64,000 nucleotides of DNA from Saccharothrix sp. (GTDB lineage: Bacteria; Actinomycetota; Actinomycetes; Mycobacteriales; Pseudonocardiaceae): NCBI RefSeq assembly GCF_031180885.1, contig NZ_JAPSLK010000011.1, positions 120,576 to 184,575 on the forward strand, written 5' to 3'. The notes beneath the pieces are model-generated. The model ran no database searches and was not told the origin of the DNA. It worked only from the letters and a program-made list of their open reading frames with translations. Each line of letters opens with the position of its first letter. Within the stretch, counting starts at the first letter, position 1. Both the position numbers and the translations under genes were made by a program. Below are positions 16,478 to 25,905 of this stretch, one piece after another.

Positions 16478-16523
16478 CGGGACCGCGCGCGGATCCGGAG
16501 ATCATCGGCCGCGCGCGGTCCCG
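16478..16523 (+). terminator. Strong hairpin after the GH5-ricin gene
   Basis: CGGGACCGCGCGCGG (16478-16492) and CCGCGCGCGGTCCCG (16509-16523) form a perfect 15-bp stem with a 16-base loop, starting 13 bases after the stop. Confidence 0.75.
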
Positions 16524-16546
16524 GGCTGGTTAGTGGTGTGCGGTTT

Positions 16547-16590
16547 CGGGCCGGCGGTTCGCGGCGGGTGGTTCCGGGCCGGCGGTTCGC
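16547..16590. repeat. Tandem direct repeat CGGGCCGGCGGTTCGC with an inverted partial copy
   Basis: Copies lie at 16547-16562 and 16575-16590. GCGAACCGCC at 16649-16658 is an inverted partial copy. The repeat sits in the spacer between two convergent secreted-enzyme genes and is probably part of the terminator region. Confidence 0.6.
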
Positions 16591-16656
16591 CACGCGCCGA
16601 CCTGGCGAGGCGGGTCGCCGCCCGCGCCTGCCCGCGCCCGCCCGGCCGCGAACCGC

Positions 16657-16683
16657 CGGGGGCCGGGAAGGTCCCGGCCCCCG
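16657..16683 (-). terminator. Hairpin terminator of the beta-helix gene
   Basis: CGGGGGCCGGGA (16657-16668) and TCCCGGCCCCCG (16672-16683) form a perfect 12-bp stem with a 3-base loop, 7 bases beyond the stop of the minus-strand gene. Confidence 0.75.
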
Positions 16684-16690
16684 ACGTTGG

Positions 16691-19381
16691 TCAGTTGCGC
16701 AGGGTCCACTGCTGGTTGGCGCCGCCGCCGCACGACCACAGGATGATCCTGGTCCCGTTGGCGGTCGCGGCGCCGTTGGCGTCCAGGCACAGCCCGGACT
16801 GCACACCCGTGATGGTCCCGTTGGCGTTGACGTTCCACTGCTGGTTGGTCTGCCCGTTGCAGTCCCAGATCACCACCGCGGTGCCGTTGGTGGTGCCCTG
16901 GTTGCTGGCGTCCAGGCACTTGTTCCCGTACACCTGCAACTGCCTGCCCGCGGTGTGGGTGAAGCGCTGGTTGGTGCCGCCGTGGCAATCCCACAGCTGG
17001 GCCTGGGCGCCGTTGGCGGTGCTCGTGCCGCTGATGTCGACGCACCGGCCCGACTGGCCGCCGACGATCATGGACCCACCACCGGGCTGCGTGCCACCCT
17101 GCCGTCGGGCCAGCGACTTCGACTCGGCCGACCGAGCGCCCTGCGCGTCCACGACGTAGAGCCGGTAGTCACCGGAGGTCGTGGGGACCTCGATGGTCGT
17201 TGCCGTGCCGCCCGCCCTGGTCATCGTCGGGCCTACGGCGAAGTTGGTCGTCCCCGGGGGAGCCAGCCAGACGGTCTTGGTCGCATCGCCGGCGCTGCGG
17301 ATCGGGATCGAGGTCGTGCCGCTGCCCACGTAGGTGCTGTCGGGGAGAACGTAGTCGGGCAACGACAGCAGGTTCGCGGGGATGATGTCCCGGTACGCGT
17401 CCTCCAAGCCGGAGTTCACGGCGATGCTGTGCGCGGGTGCGGGCCACACGTAATCAGACGACACGATGATGTCGTGGATGGTGCTGTTCGGCAGGTTCTT
17501 GTTGGAGACCTTGTTGATCGGCCCGTAGGTCTGGGTGATGCTCAGGTCGTGCTTGCGGCCGAAGTCGTCGGAGTTGACCATCCACGTGACGTTCTTGTCC
17601 ACGCTCAGCACGTTGTCGCGGAACGTGATGTACGCCGAACCCTCGTCCGGGTGCAGTCCGTACTTGTGCCCGGACGGGACACCCTGGAGGTAGTTGTTGG
17701 TGATCGTGGTGTTCGGCTGGCTGCCCAGCGTGTAGATGGGCGCGGTGTCGTTGAGGCGTTGGACCGTGTCGATGATGTGGTTGTGGCTGATGGTGTTGTT
17801 CCGCGCGGTGGTCGTGGGGCGGTTGGGGACGATGGAGCCCGACGAGCCGTCGAAGTTCCACCAGCCCCAGCCCATCGTGATGCCGTTCCACGGGGCCTTT
17901 TCGATCCGGTTGCGCTGCACGGTCAGCGTGTCGACGAAGAACGCGGAGATCGGGCTGTGGCCGTTGAACAACACCGCGCTGTCGTACAGGTAGTTGTTCT
18001 TGATCTCGATGTTCTTCGGCAGTCCCTCGACCTGCGGGGAGTACTTCTCGCGGTTGGACGACGTGTGGTCGCCGATGTAGACGTGCTGCGGGTGGCCCAC
18101 GTTGATGGCGGACCCGCCGACGTCGTTGGTGAAGTTTCCGATCAATTGGGTGTTTTGAACGTCGTTGACCAACGTGATGGCATCGACTCCCGTGTGCTGC
18201 ACGCGGTTGCGTAGCAACTGGATGCCGTCGGCGTTCTCCACCTGGATCGCGCCCGGCGCGGTGTCGACGTTGCGGTAGTGGTAGACGTGGAAGTTGCCCT
18301 TGACGTACGCGGTGTTGCCCAGGTTGCCCTGCTGGGCCTGCTTGAACACCGAACCGGCGACGTTGAACAGGTTCCAGTCGGAGTGCTGGACCGTGATGCC
18401 GGAGAACGTGATGTTGCGGACGTGGTTGGTCGTCGACGTGCCGGCGACCCGGAGCAGGGTGGACACGTTGTTGGGCGCGTAGACCGTCGCGGTCGCCATG
18501 TTCTCGGCGGCGGCCTTGTAGTAGTAGACGGTCTGGGCGGCCCGGTCGAAGTAGAACTCGCCCGGCGTGTCCAGGAACTCGTAGGCGTTCATGAACTTGT
18601 GGCTGCCGCCGACCTGGAAGTTGCCGTTGAACGCCCCCTGGGCGATCGCCCCGCCCGGCTGCTGGAACAGCGCGACCCGGCCGGAGCCGTCACTGGTGAC
18701 CTGGCGGACGCCCACGATGGCGGTCTGCCACGTCGTCGCCGTCTCGATTTCGAGGTCGTCGGTGTTGCGGGAGATGGCGGGCAGGTCGGCCGTGGAGTAC
18801 CTGGCACCGTCGCACTGCGAGCCGGACTCCCACGCCCACGGGGCCTGGCCGGCGTTGACGTTGTACGTGCCGTAGCAGCCCTGGGACGCGATCGTCTTGG
18901 TGGCCATGACGGCGCGCTTGTCGTTGACGTAGAGCGCCCGCAGCTTGTTGGCGCGGGTGAGCGGGGCCTTCCAGATGTTGCCGCTGTGCTGCGTCCAGCC
19001 GGTGACCTGGACGCCGCCGTTGAGGACCGGCGTTTCGTTGGGGTAGGCCGAGTACAGGACCCGGTGGCCGTTGGTGCCCGAGTCGCTGGGCGTCAGTTCG
19101 ATGGTGCTGGTCACGGGGTAGTTGCCCCCGCGGAGGTAGACCTGGATGTCGCCCGTCATGTTCGCGTTGATGGTGCGGACGGCGTCGCGGGCGCGTTGGA
19201 CGGTGCGGAACGGCGCGGTGATCGTCCCGGGGTCGGCGTCGTTGCCGTTGGGGGCCACGTAGAACGTCGCCTGGACGGCGGCCGAGGCCTCGGGCGGGCT
19301 CGCCGTGGTTGGTAGCAGCGCGGCGGACACGAGCACCGCCAGCGCGGTCAACGACCTCGCGGCGGTAGCGGCTGATCTCAC
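16691..19381 (-). CDS. Secreted parallel beta-helix protein with C-terminal ricin-B domain
   Basis: The 896-residue product has a signal peptide (about 1-36), then TFYVAPNGNDADPGTITAPFRTVQRARDA-type residues, the usual opening of right-handed beta-helix polysaccharide enzymes. A long series of Asn-rich turns follows (ITFSGITVQHSDW, IEIKNNYLYDS, ARNNTISHNHI, TTITNNYLQGV). The last 130 residues are three ricin-B units (GRCVDISGTSTANGAQ, CLDASNQGTTNGT, CLDANGAATANGT). This architecture occurs in GH141, GH120 and polysaccharide-lyase-like families, and I cannot choose among them. GTG at 19381 has GAAGGG upstream; the in-frame upstream extension has no signal and is rejected. It faces the LAL regulator across a spacer carrying a LacI-type site. 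Confidence 0.8.
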   Translation of the reverse strand: MRSAATAARSLTALAVLVSAALLPTTASPPEASAAVQATFYVAPNGNDADPGTITAPFRTVQRARDAVRTINANMTGDIQVYLRGGNYPVTSTIELTPSDSGTNGHRVLYSAYPNETPVLNGGVQVTGWTQHSGNIWKAPLTRANKLRALYVNDKRAVMATKTIASQGCYGTYNVNAGQAPWAWESGSQCDGARYSTADLPAISRNTDDLEIETATTWQTAIVGVRQVTSDGSGRVALFQQPGGAIAQGAFNGNFQVGGSHKFMNAYEFLDTPGEFYFDRAAQTVYYYKAAAENMATATVYAPNNVSTLLRVAGTSTTNHVRNITFSGITVQHSDWNLFNVAGSVFKQAQQGNLGNTAYVKGNFHVYHYRNVDTAPGAIQVENADGIQLLRNRVQHTGVDAITLVNDVQNTQLIGNFTNDVGGSAINVGHPQHVYIGDHTSSNREKYSPQVEGLPKNIEIKNNYLYDSAVLFNGHSPISAFFVDTLTVQRNRIEKAPWNGITMGWGWWNFDGSSGSIVPNRPTTTARNNTISHNHIIDTVQRLNDTAPIYTLGSQPNTTITNNYLQGVPSGHKYGLHPDEGSAYITFRDNVLSVDKNVTWMVNSDDFGRKHDLSITQTYGPINKVSNKNLPNSTIHDIIVSSDYVWPAPAHSIAVNSGLEDAYRDIIPANLLSLPDYVLPDSTYVGSGTTSIPIRSAGDATKTVWLAPPGTTNFAVGPTMTRAGGTATTIEVPTTSGDYRLYVVDAQGARSAESKSLARRQGGTQPGGGSMIVGGQSGRCVDISGTSTANGAQAQLWDCHGGTNQRFTHTAGRQLQVYGNKCLDASNQGTTNGTAVVIWDCNGQTNQQWNVNANGTITGVQSGLCLDANGAATANGTRIILWSCGGGANQQWTLRN

Positions 19382-19544
19382 CTTGTCTTTCCCTTCGCTT
19401 GACGCAGGCGGCCGAGGTGGCGGTGGGTCCCGGTGCGCGCAGGGTGGACATGCGGTCGGCAGCCGGTACCAAGACCAGGGCGCCGGCGCCTTCCGGCAAG
19501 CTAGCCGGCCGCGGCAGCCTGGGCAATGTCCGGTTTCTGCCAAC

Positions 19545-19559
19545 TTGTTAACGCTCACT
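19545..19559. promoter_or_regulatory. LacI-type operator TTGTTAACGCTCACT
   Basis: It differs by one base from the site at 13081-13095. It lies about 165 bases upstream of the beta-helix start. A related, one-base-shorter inverted form (GTGAGCGTAAC) occurs at 19678-19688, about 25 bases upstream of the LAL gene. The spacer 19382-19712 holds no convincing gene. Confidence 0.45.
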
Positions 19560-19712
19560 TCGGTACGGGATCACGACCTGAGCGAACGGCGCGGCGTTCG
19601 GTACTGTGCCGATCAGCGGAAACGGTGATAACCGCTCGTTCAGACCAGTGAACCGCGAGCCTCGCGCGTGACGGTTGTGAGCGTAACCATCGGGCGGGCC
19701 GGCGGAGGTGCG

Positions 19713-22580
19713 ATGAGGCGACGGGACGGTGTTCCGCAGGCGTGGCCCGGTCGGTGGTTCCGCACCAGCTCACCGGTCCTCATCGGGCGCGGCGAGCACC
19801 TGGCCGTGCTGCGGGAGGCCGTGGCCCGCCGTCCCGCGGTCGTCCTGCTGGAGGGCGAGGCGGGGGTGGGCAAGAGCAGGCTGGTCGCCGAACTGCTCGG
19901 GGGCGACCTGGGCGGGGTGCTGCCGTTGGTCGGCCACTGCCACCAGGTCGGCGAGCCGTTCTCCTACGGGGCGCTGCTGGAGGCGTTGCGGGGCGTGGGG
20001 CCGGTGTTGGCCCGGCGAGGGGAGTTGAACCCGGTGATCGGGGCGCTGGCACCGCTGCTGCCGGAGATCGCCGCCGACCTGCCGCCGCCGTTGCCGCCGA
20101 TCGGCGATCCCCGGGCGGAGCGGCACCGGCTGTTCCGGGCCGTGCGGGAACTCCTCGCTGGGCTGGGGCCGGCGTTGCTGCTGGTCGAAGACCTGCACTG
20201 GGCCGACGACGGGACCCGGCAACTGCTGCGGTTCCTGGCCGGTGGTCCGCCGGCCGATCTCGGCATGGTGCTGACGTACCGGCGGGAGGATTTGCCCGGG
20301 GGGAGCCCCCTGGGCGCGGAGTTCCGGTCCGCCGCCGGTGGGCTGGTGGCTGTGCTGGAAGTGGAGCCGCTGGACGTGGACGGGGTGGGGCGGCTGACCG
20401 AGGCGATCCTTGGCGCACAAGGGGTGTCGGCGGAGTTCGCGGCGCTGTTGCACGAGCGGACCGCCGGTATCCCGTTCGTGGTGGAGGAGACGTTACGGGC
20501 CTTGCGTGACCCGGCGGGGGCGGTGCAGGCGGGTAGCGCGCGGGCCAGGCGGTTGCTCGACGCGGTCAAGGTGCCGGTGTTGCTGCGGGATGCGATGGCC
20601 GATCGCCTGGCCACCCTGCCCGCGGACACCGTCCGCCTGGTCGAGGCGGCGGCGGTGCTCGGCACGCCCGCGCCCGCCGCGTTGCTGGCTCAGGTGAGCG
20701 GTGTCCCGGATGACGAGACGCCGACTGCGCTGGCGCACGCCCTCGACGGGCACGTGCTGCACGAAGTGGGGGAGGGGTACGGGTTCCGGCACATGTTGGC
20801 CCGCCAGGCCGTCTACGACACGATCACGGCTCCGGAGCGCGTCGCCCTGCACGACCGGGCCGTGGACGCGCTGGAGCGCGTGCAGCCGCGTCCGCTGGTG
20901 CAACTCGCCGAGCACAGCGAGCGCGCGGGGCGGGCGGCGGCCTGGTGCGCCTACGGCGAGGCGGCGGCCGACCGGGCCATCGACGCCGGTGACGCGGCGA
21001 CCGCGACCACGTTGCTCCAGCGGCTGCTCGCGGTGCCGGTGCTGCCCGCCGACGTGGTCGACCGGCTGGCGATCAAGCTCGGGCGCATCGCCAACACCGG
21101 GTTGGACCAGCGCGACCCGACCGGGACGCTGGAGCGGTTGCTCGCTGACCCGCGGCTGGCCACGCCGGTGCGCGGCGAGGTGCGGCTGTACCGGGCGCTG
21201 CTGCTGGTCCGCCGGATCGGGCACATCCGGGAGGGGCGGGCCGAACTCGAACGCGCGATCGTAGAACTGGCCGACCGACCGGATCTGGTCGCCCGCGCCA
21301 CCGCGGCGTTGTCCATGCCGTACTTGGGTACCGCCCCGCCGGAGGAGTTGGCCCGGTGGCGGCAGCAGACGGAGTCGCACCGGGTTGTAGCGGCCGGCGA
21401 ACTGCGGATCGCCTTGCTGGCCAATGAGGTCGGGGCGCGGCTGCACCAGGGGCAGCTTGAGTGGCTGGCCGAGGTGCCGGGGGACGCGGACACGCTGGGC
21501 GGGCAGCAGCACCTTGCCCGGTTGCGGTGCAACGTCGCTGATGCGTGTGTGTGGCTGGGGCACTTGGAGTTGGGTGCTCGGTTCCTGCACGACGGGTTGG
21601 CGCTGGCGGCGAGCAGCGGTGCGCCGTTCGTGGTGAGCACTGGCCGGACGACCGAGGCGCGGTTGGACTGGATCACGGGGCGGTGGTCGGGGCTGGCGCA
21701 GCGGGCGCGCGGGTTGGTCGAGGAGTACCGGGACGTGACCAGCATGGCGTGCGAGCTGGAGTTGGTGCTGGGGTGGCTGGCTGCGGCGCGGGGGGACCGG
21801 GTGGCGGCGGCTGGGCACTTCGGTCGGACCGGGGCGCACGACCCGGCGGACGCGATCCTGCCGGTGGCGATCAGCGGGGCGGCGGGGTTGGCGTCGATCC
21901 TGTTGGAGCGGGGCGCGGTGGGTGAGGCGGTGGGGGAGGTGGAGCGGGCGCTGGCTGCGGTGCGGCGGACGGGGTGTTGGCCGTGGGTCGGGTTCCTGGT
22001 GCCGGTCGCCGTTGCGGTTTGGGTGGCGGCTGGGCGGGGTGGTGAGGCGGGGCGGCTGGTGGACGAGGTTGTTGAGGGGGTCGGGGCTCGGGACGTGCCT
22101 GCTGTGCTTGCTGCGGTGGCGCAGTGCCGAGGGGTGTTGGCCCGGGAGCGGGGGGACGATGTTGCGGCTGTCGGGCATTTTCGGGATGCGGTTGCGGGGT
22201 ACGAGGCTATGTCTGCGCCGTACTTCGCGGCGTTGGCCAGGGAGCATGAGGCGTTGCTGACGCCGTCTGTGGACGTGTTCAGGGACCTGGCGGCGTCCTT
22301 CGATGCTCTTGGTGCGTCGAAGGACGCCGCCAGGTGTCGTCACGCGCTGCACACCCTCGGCGGTGCGGGACCGGCTCGGCGGGGACGGCGTGGGTACGGC
22401 AACGAGCTGTCGCCCCGGGAGGTCGAGATCGCGCGCTTGGTCGCGGCTGGTCGGACCAATCGGGCGATCGCCGAGGAGTTGTTCCTGTCCTCGCGGACGG
22501 TCGAGCAGCACGTGGCACGACTGTTCCGCAAGCTCGGCATCACCTCCCGCGCCCAACTGCGGGCCGACCGCCTCGACTGA
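19713..22580 (+). CDS. Large LuxR-type (LAL) ATP-binding transcriptional regulator
   Basis: The 955-residue product has an N-terminal AAA-type ATPase with Walker A GEAGVGKS and Walker [13 protein letters not shown] long helical TPR-like middle follows, then a C-terminal LuxR helix-turn-helix ([41 protein letters not shown]). This is the standard LAL layout and length. Such proteins activate secondary metabolism or sugar-utilisation genes in actinomycetes, and the best studied (MalT in enterobacteria) responds to a sugar. ATG at 19713 has GGAGG 5 bases upstream; the earlier GTG at 19668 lacks one. Its position inside a glycoside-hydrolase island suggests that it controls it, which is inference. 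Confidence 0.9.
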   Translation: MRRRDGVPQAWPGRWFRTSSPVLIGRGEHLAVLREAVARRPAVVLLEGEAGVGKSRLVAELLGGDLGGVLPLVGHCHQVGEPFSYGALLEALRGVGPVLARRGELNPVIGALAPLLPEIAADLPPPLPPIGDPRAERHRLFRAVRELLAGLGPALLLVEDLHWADDGTRQLLRFLAGGPPADLGMVLTYRREDLPGGSPLGAEFRSAAGGLVAVLEVEPLDVDGVGRLTEAILGAQGVSAEFAALLHERTAGIPFVVEETLRALRDPAGAVQAGSARARRLLDAVKVPVLLRDAMADRLATLPADTVRLVEAAAVLGTPAPAALLAQVSGVPDDETPTALAHALDGHVLHEVGEGYGFRHMLARQAVYDTITAPERVALHDRAVDALERVQPRPLVQLAEHSERAGRAAAWCAYGEAAADRAIDAGDAATATTLLQRLLAVPVLPADVVDRLAIKLGRIANTGLDQRDPTGTLERLLADPRLATPVRGEVRLYRALLLVRRIGHIREGRAELERAIVELADRPDLVARATAALSMPYLGTAPPEELARWRQQTESHRVVAAGELRIALLANEVGARLHQGQLEWLAEVPGDADTLGGQQHLARLRCNVADACVWLGHLELGARFLHDGLALAASSGAPFVVSTGRTTEARLDWITGRWSGLAQRARGLVEEYRDVTSMACELELVLGWLAAARGDRVAAAGHFGRTGAHDPADAILPVAISGAAGLASILLERGAVGEAVGEVERALAAVRRTGCWPWVGFLVPVAVAVWVAAGRGGEAGRLVDEVVEGVGARDVPAVLAAVAQCRGVLARERGDDVAAVGHFRDAVAGYEAMSAPYFAALAREHEALLTPSVDVFRDLAASFDALGASKDAARCRHALHTLGGAGPARRGRRGYGNELSPREVEIARLVAAGRTNRAIAEELFLSSRTVEQHVARLFRKLGITSRAQLRADRLD

Positions 22581-22590
22581 CGTGCCCCGG

Positions 22591-24318
22591 TCAGTAGTAC
22601 TGGGCGAAGCAGAAGGTCAGTGAGCCGTAGACGTTGCACTGGATCTGCTTGGTCGTGCTGCCCTTGCCGCCCGTTCGGTCGGTCACGACGAGTTGCGGGG
22701 TGTAGGTGGCCGTTCGGGGCGGGTAGGTGTGCTGGAGCTTGACGCCGGTGCCGGTCGTCCCGTCGCCGAAGTTCCAGGTGTAGGTGGCGATGTCGCCGTC
22801 CGGGTCGGTCGACGCGGTGGCGTCGAAGTCGCACCTGGCCTGGTAGCAGTACACGGTGAACGACGCGGTCGGGGGCTGGGGGCCGGCTTGGACACGCCTT
22901 GACGTGGTCGCCGTCTTGCCGGTGTTGTCGGTGACCGTGAGCTTCGCGGTGTAGGCGCCGGGTGTGTTGTAGGTGTGGGCGGGCTTGATGCCGGTGCCGG
23001 TGGTGCCGTCGCCGAACTCCCAGGCGTAGGAGGAGATCGAGCCGTCGGGGTCGGTCGAGGCGGAGGCGTCGAAGGTGCAGGACGGGGTGGTCGACGAGCA
23101 GGTTGCGGTGAACGAGGCCTTGGGGGCGCCGGGGTCGTGGGTGCCCAGGTCGTCCACGTACAGCAGGCGGTTGGGTGAGTCCTTCGGGTCGGTGACCTTG
23201 TTGGTGGTCGCGGTGTCGAGGACCTTGGCGTTGGCGTCGGCCACCGCGATGCCCGGGGTGGCGCTGGTCGCGAGAACCAGACCGCCCGCCACGTGCGGGG
23301 TCGCCATCGACGTGCCGCTCATCTGGCCGGTGCCGCCGCCCCGGGTGGAGGACGTGATGGAGGTGCCCGGTGCGAACAGTTCGACGCAGCTGCCGTAGTT
23401 GGACGCGGAGTTGCTGCTCCACACGCTGCGCTTGTCCGCGCTGTCGGTCGCGCCGACGGTCAGCACGCCCTCCGCGGCCGCCGGGCTGTAGTTGCAGGCG
23501 TTCTGGCCGGCGTTGCCCGCCGCGACCGCCCACGCGACACCCGCCTTGACCGAGTTGGCCACGGCGGTGTCCACCGACGTGGTCCGGCTGCCGCCCAGGC
23601 TCATGTTGCCCACGGCGGCGGTCGGGGCGTTGCGGGTGACCCAGTCGATGCCCGCGATGATCTTGTCCCACGGGCCGCTGGAGTTGCAGTCCAGCACGCG
23701 GACCGAGACCAGCTCGACGTTCTTGGCCACGCCGTGGGTCCGGCCCCCGATCGTGCCCGCCACGTGGGTGCCGTGGCCGTGGCAGTCGCTCGCGTCGCTG
23801 TCGTTGTCGATGAAGTCGTAGCCGCTGGTCGCCCGGCCGCCGAAGTCGGGGTGGTTGAAGTCGACGCCGGTGTCCAGGACGTACGCTTTGACGCCGGAAC
23901 CGTCGTTCGGCGCGGTGAAGGCGTTGTCCAGCGGCAGGTCCCGCTGGTCGACGCGGTCCAGGCCCCAGATCTCGGTCGCGTGCGCCATGGCGTTCTGCTC
24001 GACGTGGCGCACGGCCGGGTCGGCGGCCAATCGGCGGGCTTGCCGCTCTGTCATGCGCACCGAGAAGCCGTGCAGGGCGGCGGAGTAGATCTGCGAGACG
24101 GTTCCGTCGTACTGCTCGGCCAGGTTGGTCGCCATCGTGGACACAGCCGGCGTTTCGTGCAGGGTGACGATGTAGCTGCCGTCGATGGCGCCCGGTGCGC
24201 CGGTGCCGAGCACCTGGCCTTCGGCCGCGTGTGCGACGCTGACGCCGTTGAGCGTCAGCGCGATGGTCGAGGCCAGGCCGGCGCACAGGCCGGCCACCCG
24301 CTTGCTCCCGTGTGACAT
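22591..24318 (-). CDS. Secreted subtilisin-like serine protease (S8) with two PKD domains
   Basis: The 575-residue preproprotein has a signal peptide (1-32), an I9-type propeptide (SYIVTLHETPAV to VEQNAMAHA) and a proteinase-K-like S8 domain. The triad is Asp in AYVLDTGVDFNHPDF, His in DCHGHGTHVAG and Ser in MSGTSMATPHVAGG, with oxyanion Asn in AVAAGNAG. Two PKD domains follow (CTFDASASTDPDGSIS with WEFGDGTTGTG; CDFDATASTDPDGDIA with WNFGDGTTGTG). A Cys-containing tail ends the protein. It is an extracellular endopeptidase, and PKD domains commonly help bind insoluble protein or polysaccharide. It is convergent with the LAL gene, with only 10 bases between their stops. Confidence 0.93.
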   Translation of the reverse strand: MSHGSKRVAGLCAGLASTIALTLNGVSVAHAAEGQVLGTGAPGAIDGSYIVTLHETPAVSTMATNLAEQYDGTVSQIYSAALHGFSVRMTERQARRLAADPAVRHVEQNAMAHATEIWGLDRVDQRDLPLDNAFTAPNDGSGVKAYVLDTGVDFNHPDFGGRATSGYDFIDNDSDASDCHGHGTHVAGTIGGRTHGVAKNVELVSVRVLDCNSSGPWDKIIAGIDWVTRNAPTAAVGNMSLGGSRTTSVDTAVANSVKAGVAWAVAAGNAGQNACNYSPAAAEGVLTVGATDSADKRSVWSSNSASNYGSCVELFAPGTSITSSTRGGGTGQMSGTSMATPHVAGGLVLATSATPGIAVADANAKVLDTATTNKVTDPKDSPNRLLYVDDLGTHDPGAPKASFTATCSSTTPSCTFDASASTDPDGSISSYAWEFGDGTTGTGIKPAHTYNTPGAYTAKLTVTDNTGKTATTSRRVQAGPQPPTASFTVYCYQARCDFDATASTDPDGDIATYTWNFGDGTTGTGVKLQHTYPPRTATYTPQLVVTDRTGGKGSTTKQIQCNVYGSLTFCFAQYY

Positions 24319-24415
24319 GCGAACCCAATCTCCTTCGGCCGTGGTCCACCCAGCATCGGCGCCGCGCCCGACCGAACAATTGGTATCGCGTCCTATTGCG
24401 TATACGGGTTTTTTG

Positions 24416-24856
24416 CTACGACGACCACCAGGAGAAGCCGTCGTCTCCGCGCGGCCCGCCCTCGACCACGTCCAGCGCCTCCTCGACGGTGGCGCACAAC
24501 CCCAGCAGCCCGTCCACTTCGGTCACCCGCATCGGCCGCACCAGCGTGCGCGCACCCGCCACGACCGCGAACCCGGCCGCCGACCGCTCGGCGTGCTCCC
24601 GCACCTCGACCAGCACGGCGATGCCCATCGACCCCAGGAACGGCACACCCGCCAGGTCCACCACCAGCCCGTCCGGCCCATCGGCCAGGCACGCGAGGAG
24701 TTGCCCCCGGACCTGCTCGCACGTGCCGGTCTCGATCTCACCCCGGACCTTCGCGAACACCACACCCCGGCGCTTGGTGACCGCGACCGACACCGACTCC
24801 CGATCGCGGCGCGCCGTGCTCAGGTGGTGCCTCCCGAGCGGGACGTCCCTTCGCAA
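24416..24856 (-). CDS. STAS-domain anti-sigma-factor antagonist
   Basis: The 146-residue product has the STAS fold: strands KVRGEIETGTCEQV and GLVVDLAGVPFLGSMGIAVLVEV, with the phosphorylatable Ser in LGSMGI as in SpoIIAA-type proteins. These proteins bind and are phosphorylated by an anti-sigma kinase, releasing a stress sigma factor. TTG at 24856 has GAGGAG 5 bases upstream, so the longer frame opening at 25030 is rejected. No kinase or sigma gene is adjacent, so it is an orphan. Confidence 0.85.
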   Translation of the reverse strand: MRRDVPLGRHHLSTARRDRESVSVAVTKRRGVVFAKVRGEIETGTCEQVRGQLLACLADGPDGLVVDLAGVPFLGSMGIAVLVEVREHAERSAAGFAVVAGARTLVRPMRVTEVDGLLGLCATVEEALDVVEGGPRGDDGFSWWSS

Positions 24857-24950
24857 GGCGACTCCTCTCCGGATACGGCGGTTACTCAACGCACCGTCCA
24901 CCCTCGCCCCCTCCGAGCGGTAGAGGACGGTCGGGTGAAGCAACCGTCCC

Positions 24951-24973
24951 GGCGATGCCCGTCGGGCATCGCC
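24951..24973. terminator. Perfect 10-bp hairpin GGCGATGCCC/GGGCATCGCC
   Basis: The arms at 24951-24960 and 24964-24973 are separated by GTC. It lies in the spacer between the divergent STAS gene and the SDR remnant, so it is either a leader structure or a terminator left by a lost gene. Confidence 0.5.
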
Positions 24974-25017
24974 GCAGGTCTTGGACGTGGGCCGACCTGT
25001 ACGGACACGATCGCGGC

Positions 25018-25338
25018 ATGACCGACTCAACGAAATCCGGGCCGCCGGGCGCGGTCGGGCGGGTGACCCGCCGGTCCCTGTTGGCCGGTGCCGGTGTCGC
25101 GCCGACCGGCGTGCGCACGGCGATGGTGTTGAACGAGGCCACCTACCGGTGGGCGGGCGGCACGGGTCCGGAGGACTTGGAGCGGGCGTTGCGGTCCTGC
25201 AACACCCAGCCGGTCGGCCTGATCGAGCCCGAGGACGTGGCCGACGCCATCACGTTCCTTGTTTCACCCAATGCCCGCTACATCTCCGGCACCGTCCTGG
25301 ACGTGACCGCCGGTGCCAGCACCCGCTGGAGTTCCTGA
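25018..25338 (+). pseudogene. Truncated SDR: Tat-like N-terminus joined to an SDR C-terminal third
   Basis: The 106-residue frame starts MTDSTKSG and passes through VTRRSLLAGAGVA, a twin-arginine-like stretch. It then becomes the distal part of a mycofactocin-type short-chain dehydrogenase: GVRTAMVLNEATYR, EPEDVADAITFLVSPNARYISGTVLDV. The NAD-binding GxxxGxG and the catalytic Ser-Tyr-Lys residues are missing. The likely history is a deletion that fused two genes. It is 12 bases upstream of a Tat-exported NTF2-like gene. Confidence 0.65.
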
Positions 25339-25350
25339 GGAGCAGAACAG

Positions 25351-25905
25351 ATGCCGAGTCACCTGACCCGAAGGTCGATCTTGGGCAGTGGGGCCGCGAT
25401 TGCCGTTGTCGGAGTCACCGCTGCGGAAGCTGCGGCCGAGGAGGTGATCAGCGATCCGCTGGGCGCTACCAGGGAAATGGCGGTCCGCTTCGACCTCAAG
25501 CAGTGGGACAGGTTGGTGCAGGTCTTCACGACCGAGGTCCACGTTGACTACACCGGGCTGGTGGGTGGTGAGCCGGCGACCGTCCCTGCCGCCACGCTCG
25601 TCGGGGACTGGCGGCGCAACCTGGGTCATCTGTCCGCCACCCAGCACATGTTGGCCAATCAGGCTGTGCGGGTGACCGGGCGCGAAGCCGGCGCGACCGC
25701 CGACTTCCAGGCCACTCACCGGAGTGGCCCGTTGGTCGGCGGTCGGCTGTGGGTGCTCGGCGGTCGCTATGACTACCGGCTCACGCGCGTGGGCGGGGGT
25801 TGGCGGATCAACTCGGTCACCATGCACCCGTTGTGGGAGCACGGGGACCGGACGATCATCGGCTTGCCCGCCGGCGGCCGGCGCCGGCGGGCGACAGCGC
25901 GTTAG
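25351..25905 (+). CDS. Tat-exported NTF2/SnoaL-like protein
   Basis: The 184-residue product begins with a twin-arginine signal (LTRRSILGSGAAIAVVG, then AAEAAAEE). The rest is a SnoaL-like alpha-plus-beta cone: MAVRFDLKQWDRLVQVFTTEVHVDYTG, ATQHMLANQAV, and YDYRLTRVGGGWRINSVTMHPLW at the end. Such domains act as cyclases, dehydratases or ligand-binding proteins; export of one is less common. ATG at 25351 has AGGAG 8 bases upstream. It directly follows the SDR remnant, as SDR-SnoaL pairs often do in catabolic loci. Its stop overlaps the stop of the convergent giant gene. Confidence 0.8.
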   Translation: MPSHLTRRSILGSGAAIAVVGVTAAEAAAEEVISDPLGATREMAVRFDLKQWDRLVQVFTTEVHVDYTGLVGGEPATVPAATLVGDWRRNLGHLSATQHMLANQAVRVTGREAGATADFQATHRSGPLVGGRLWVLGGRYDYRLTRVGGGWRINSVTMHPLWEHGDRTIIGLPAGGRRRRATAR

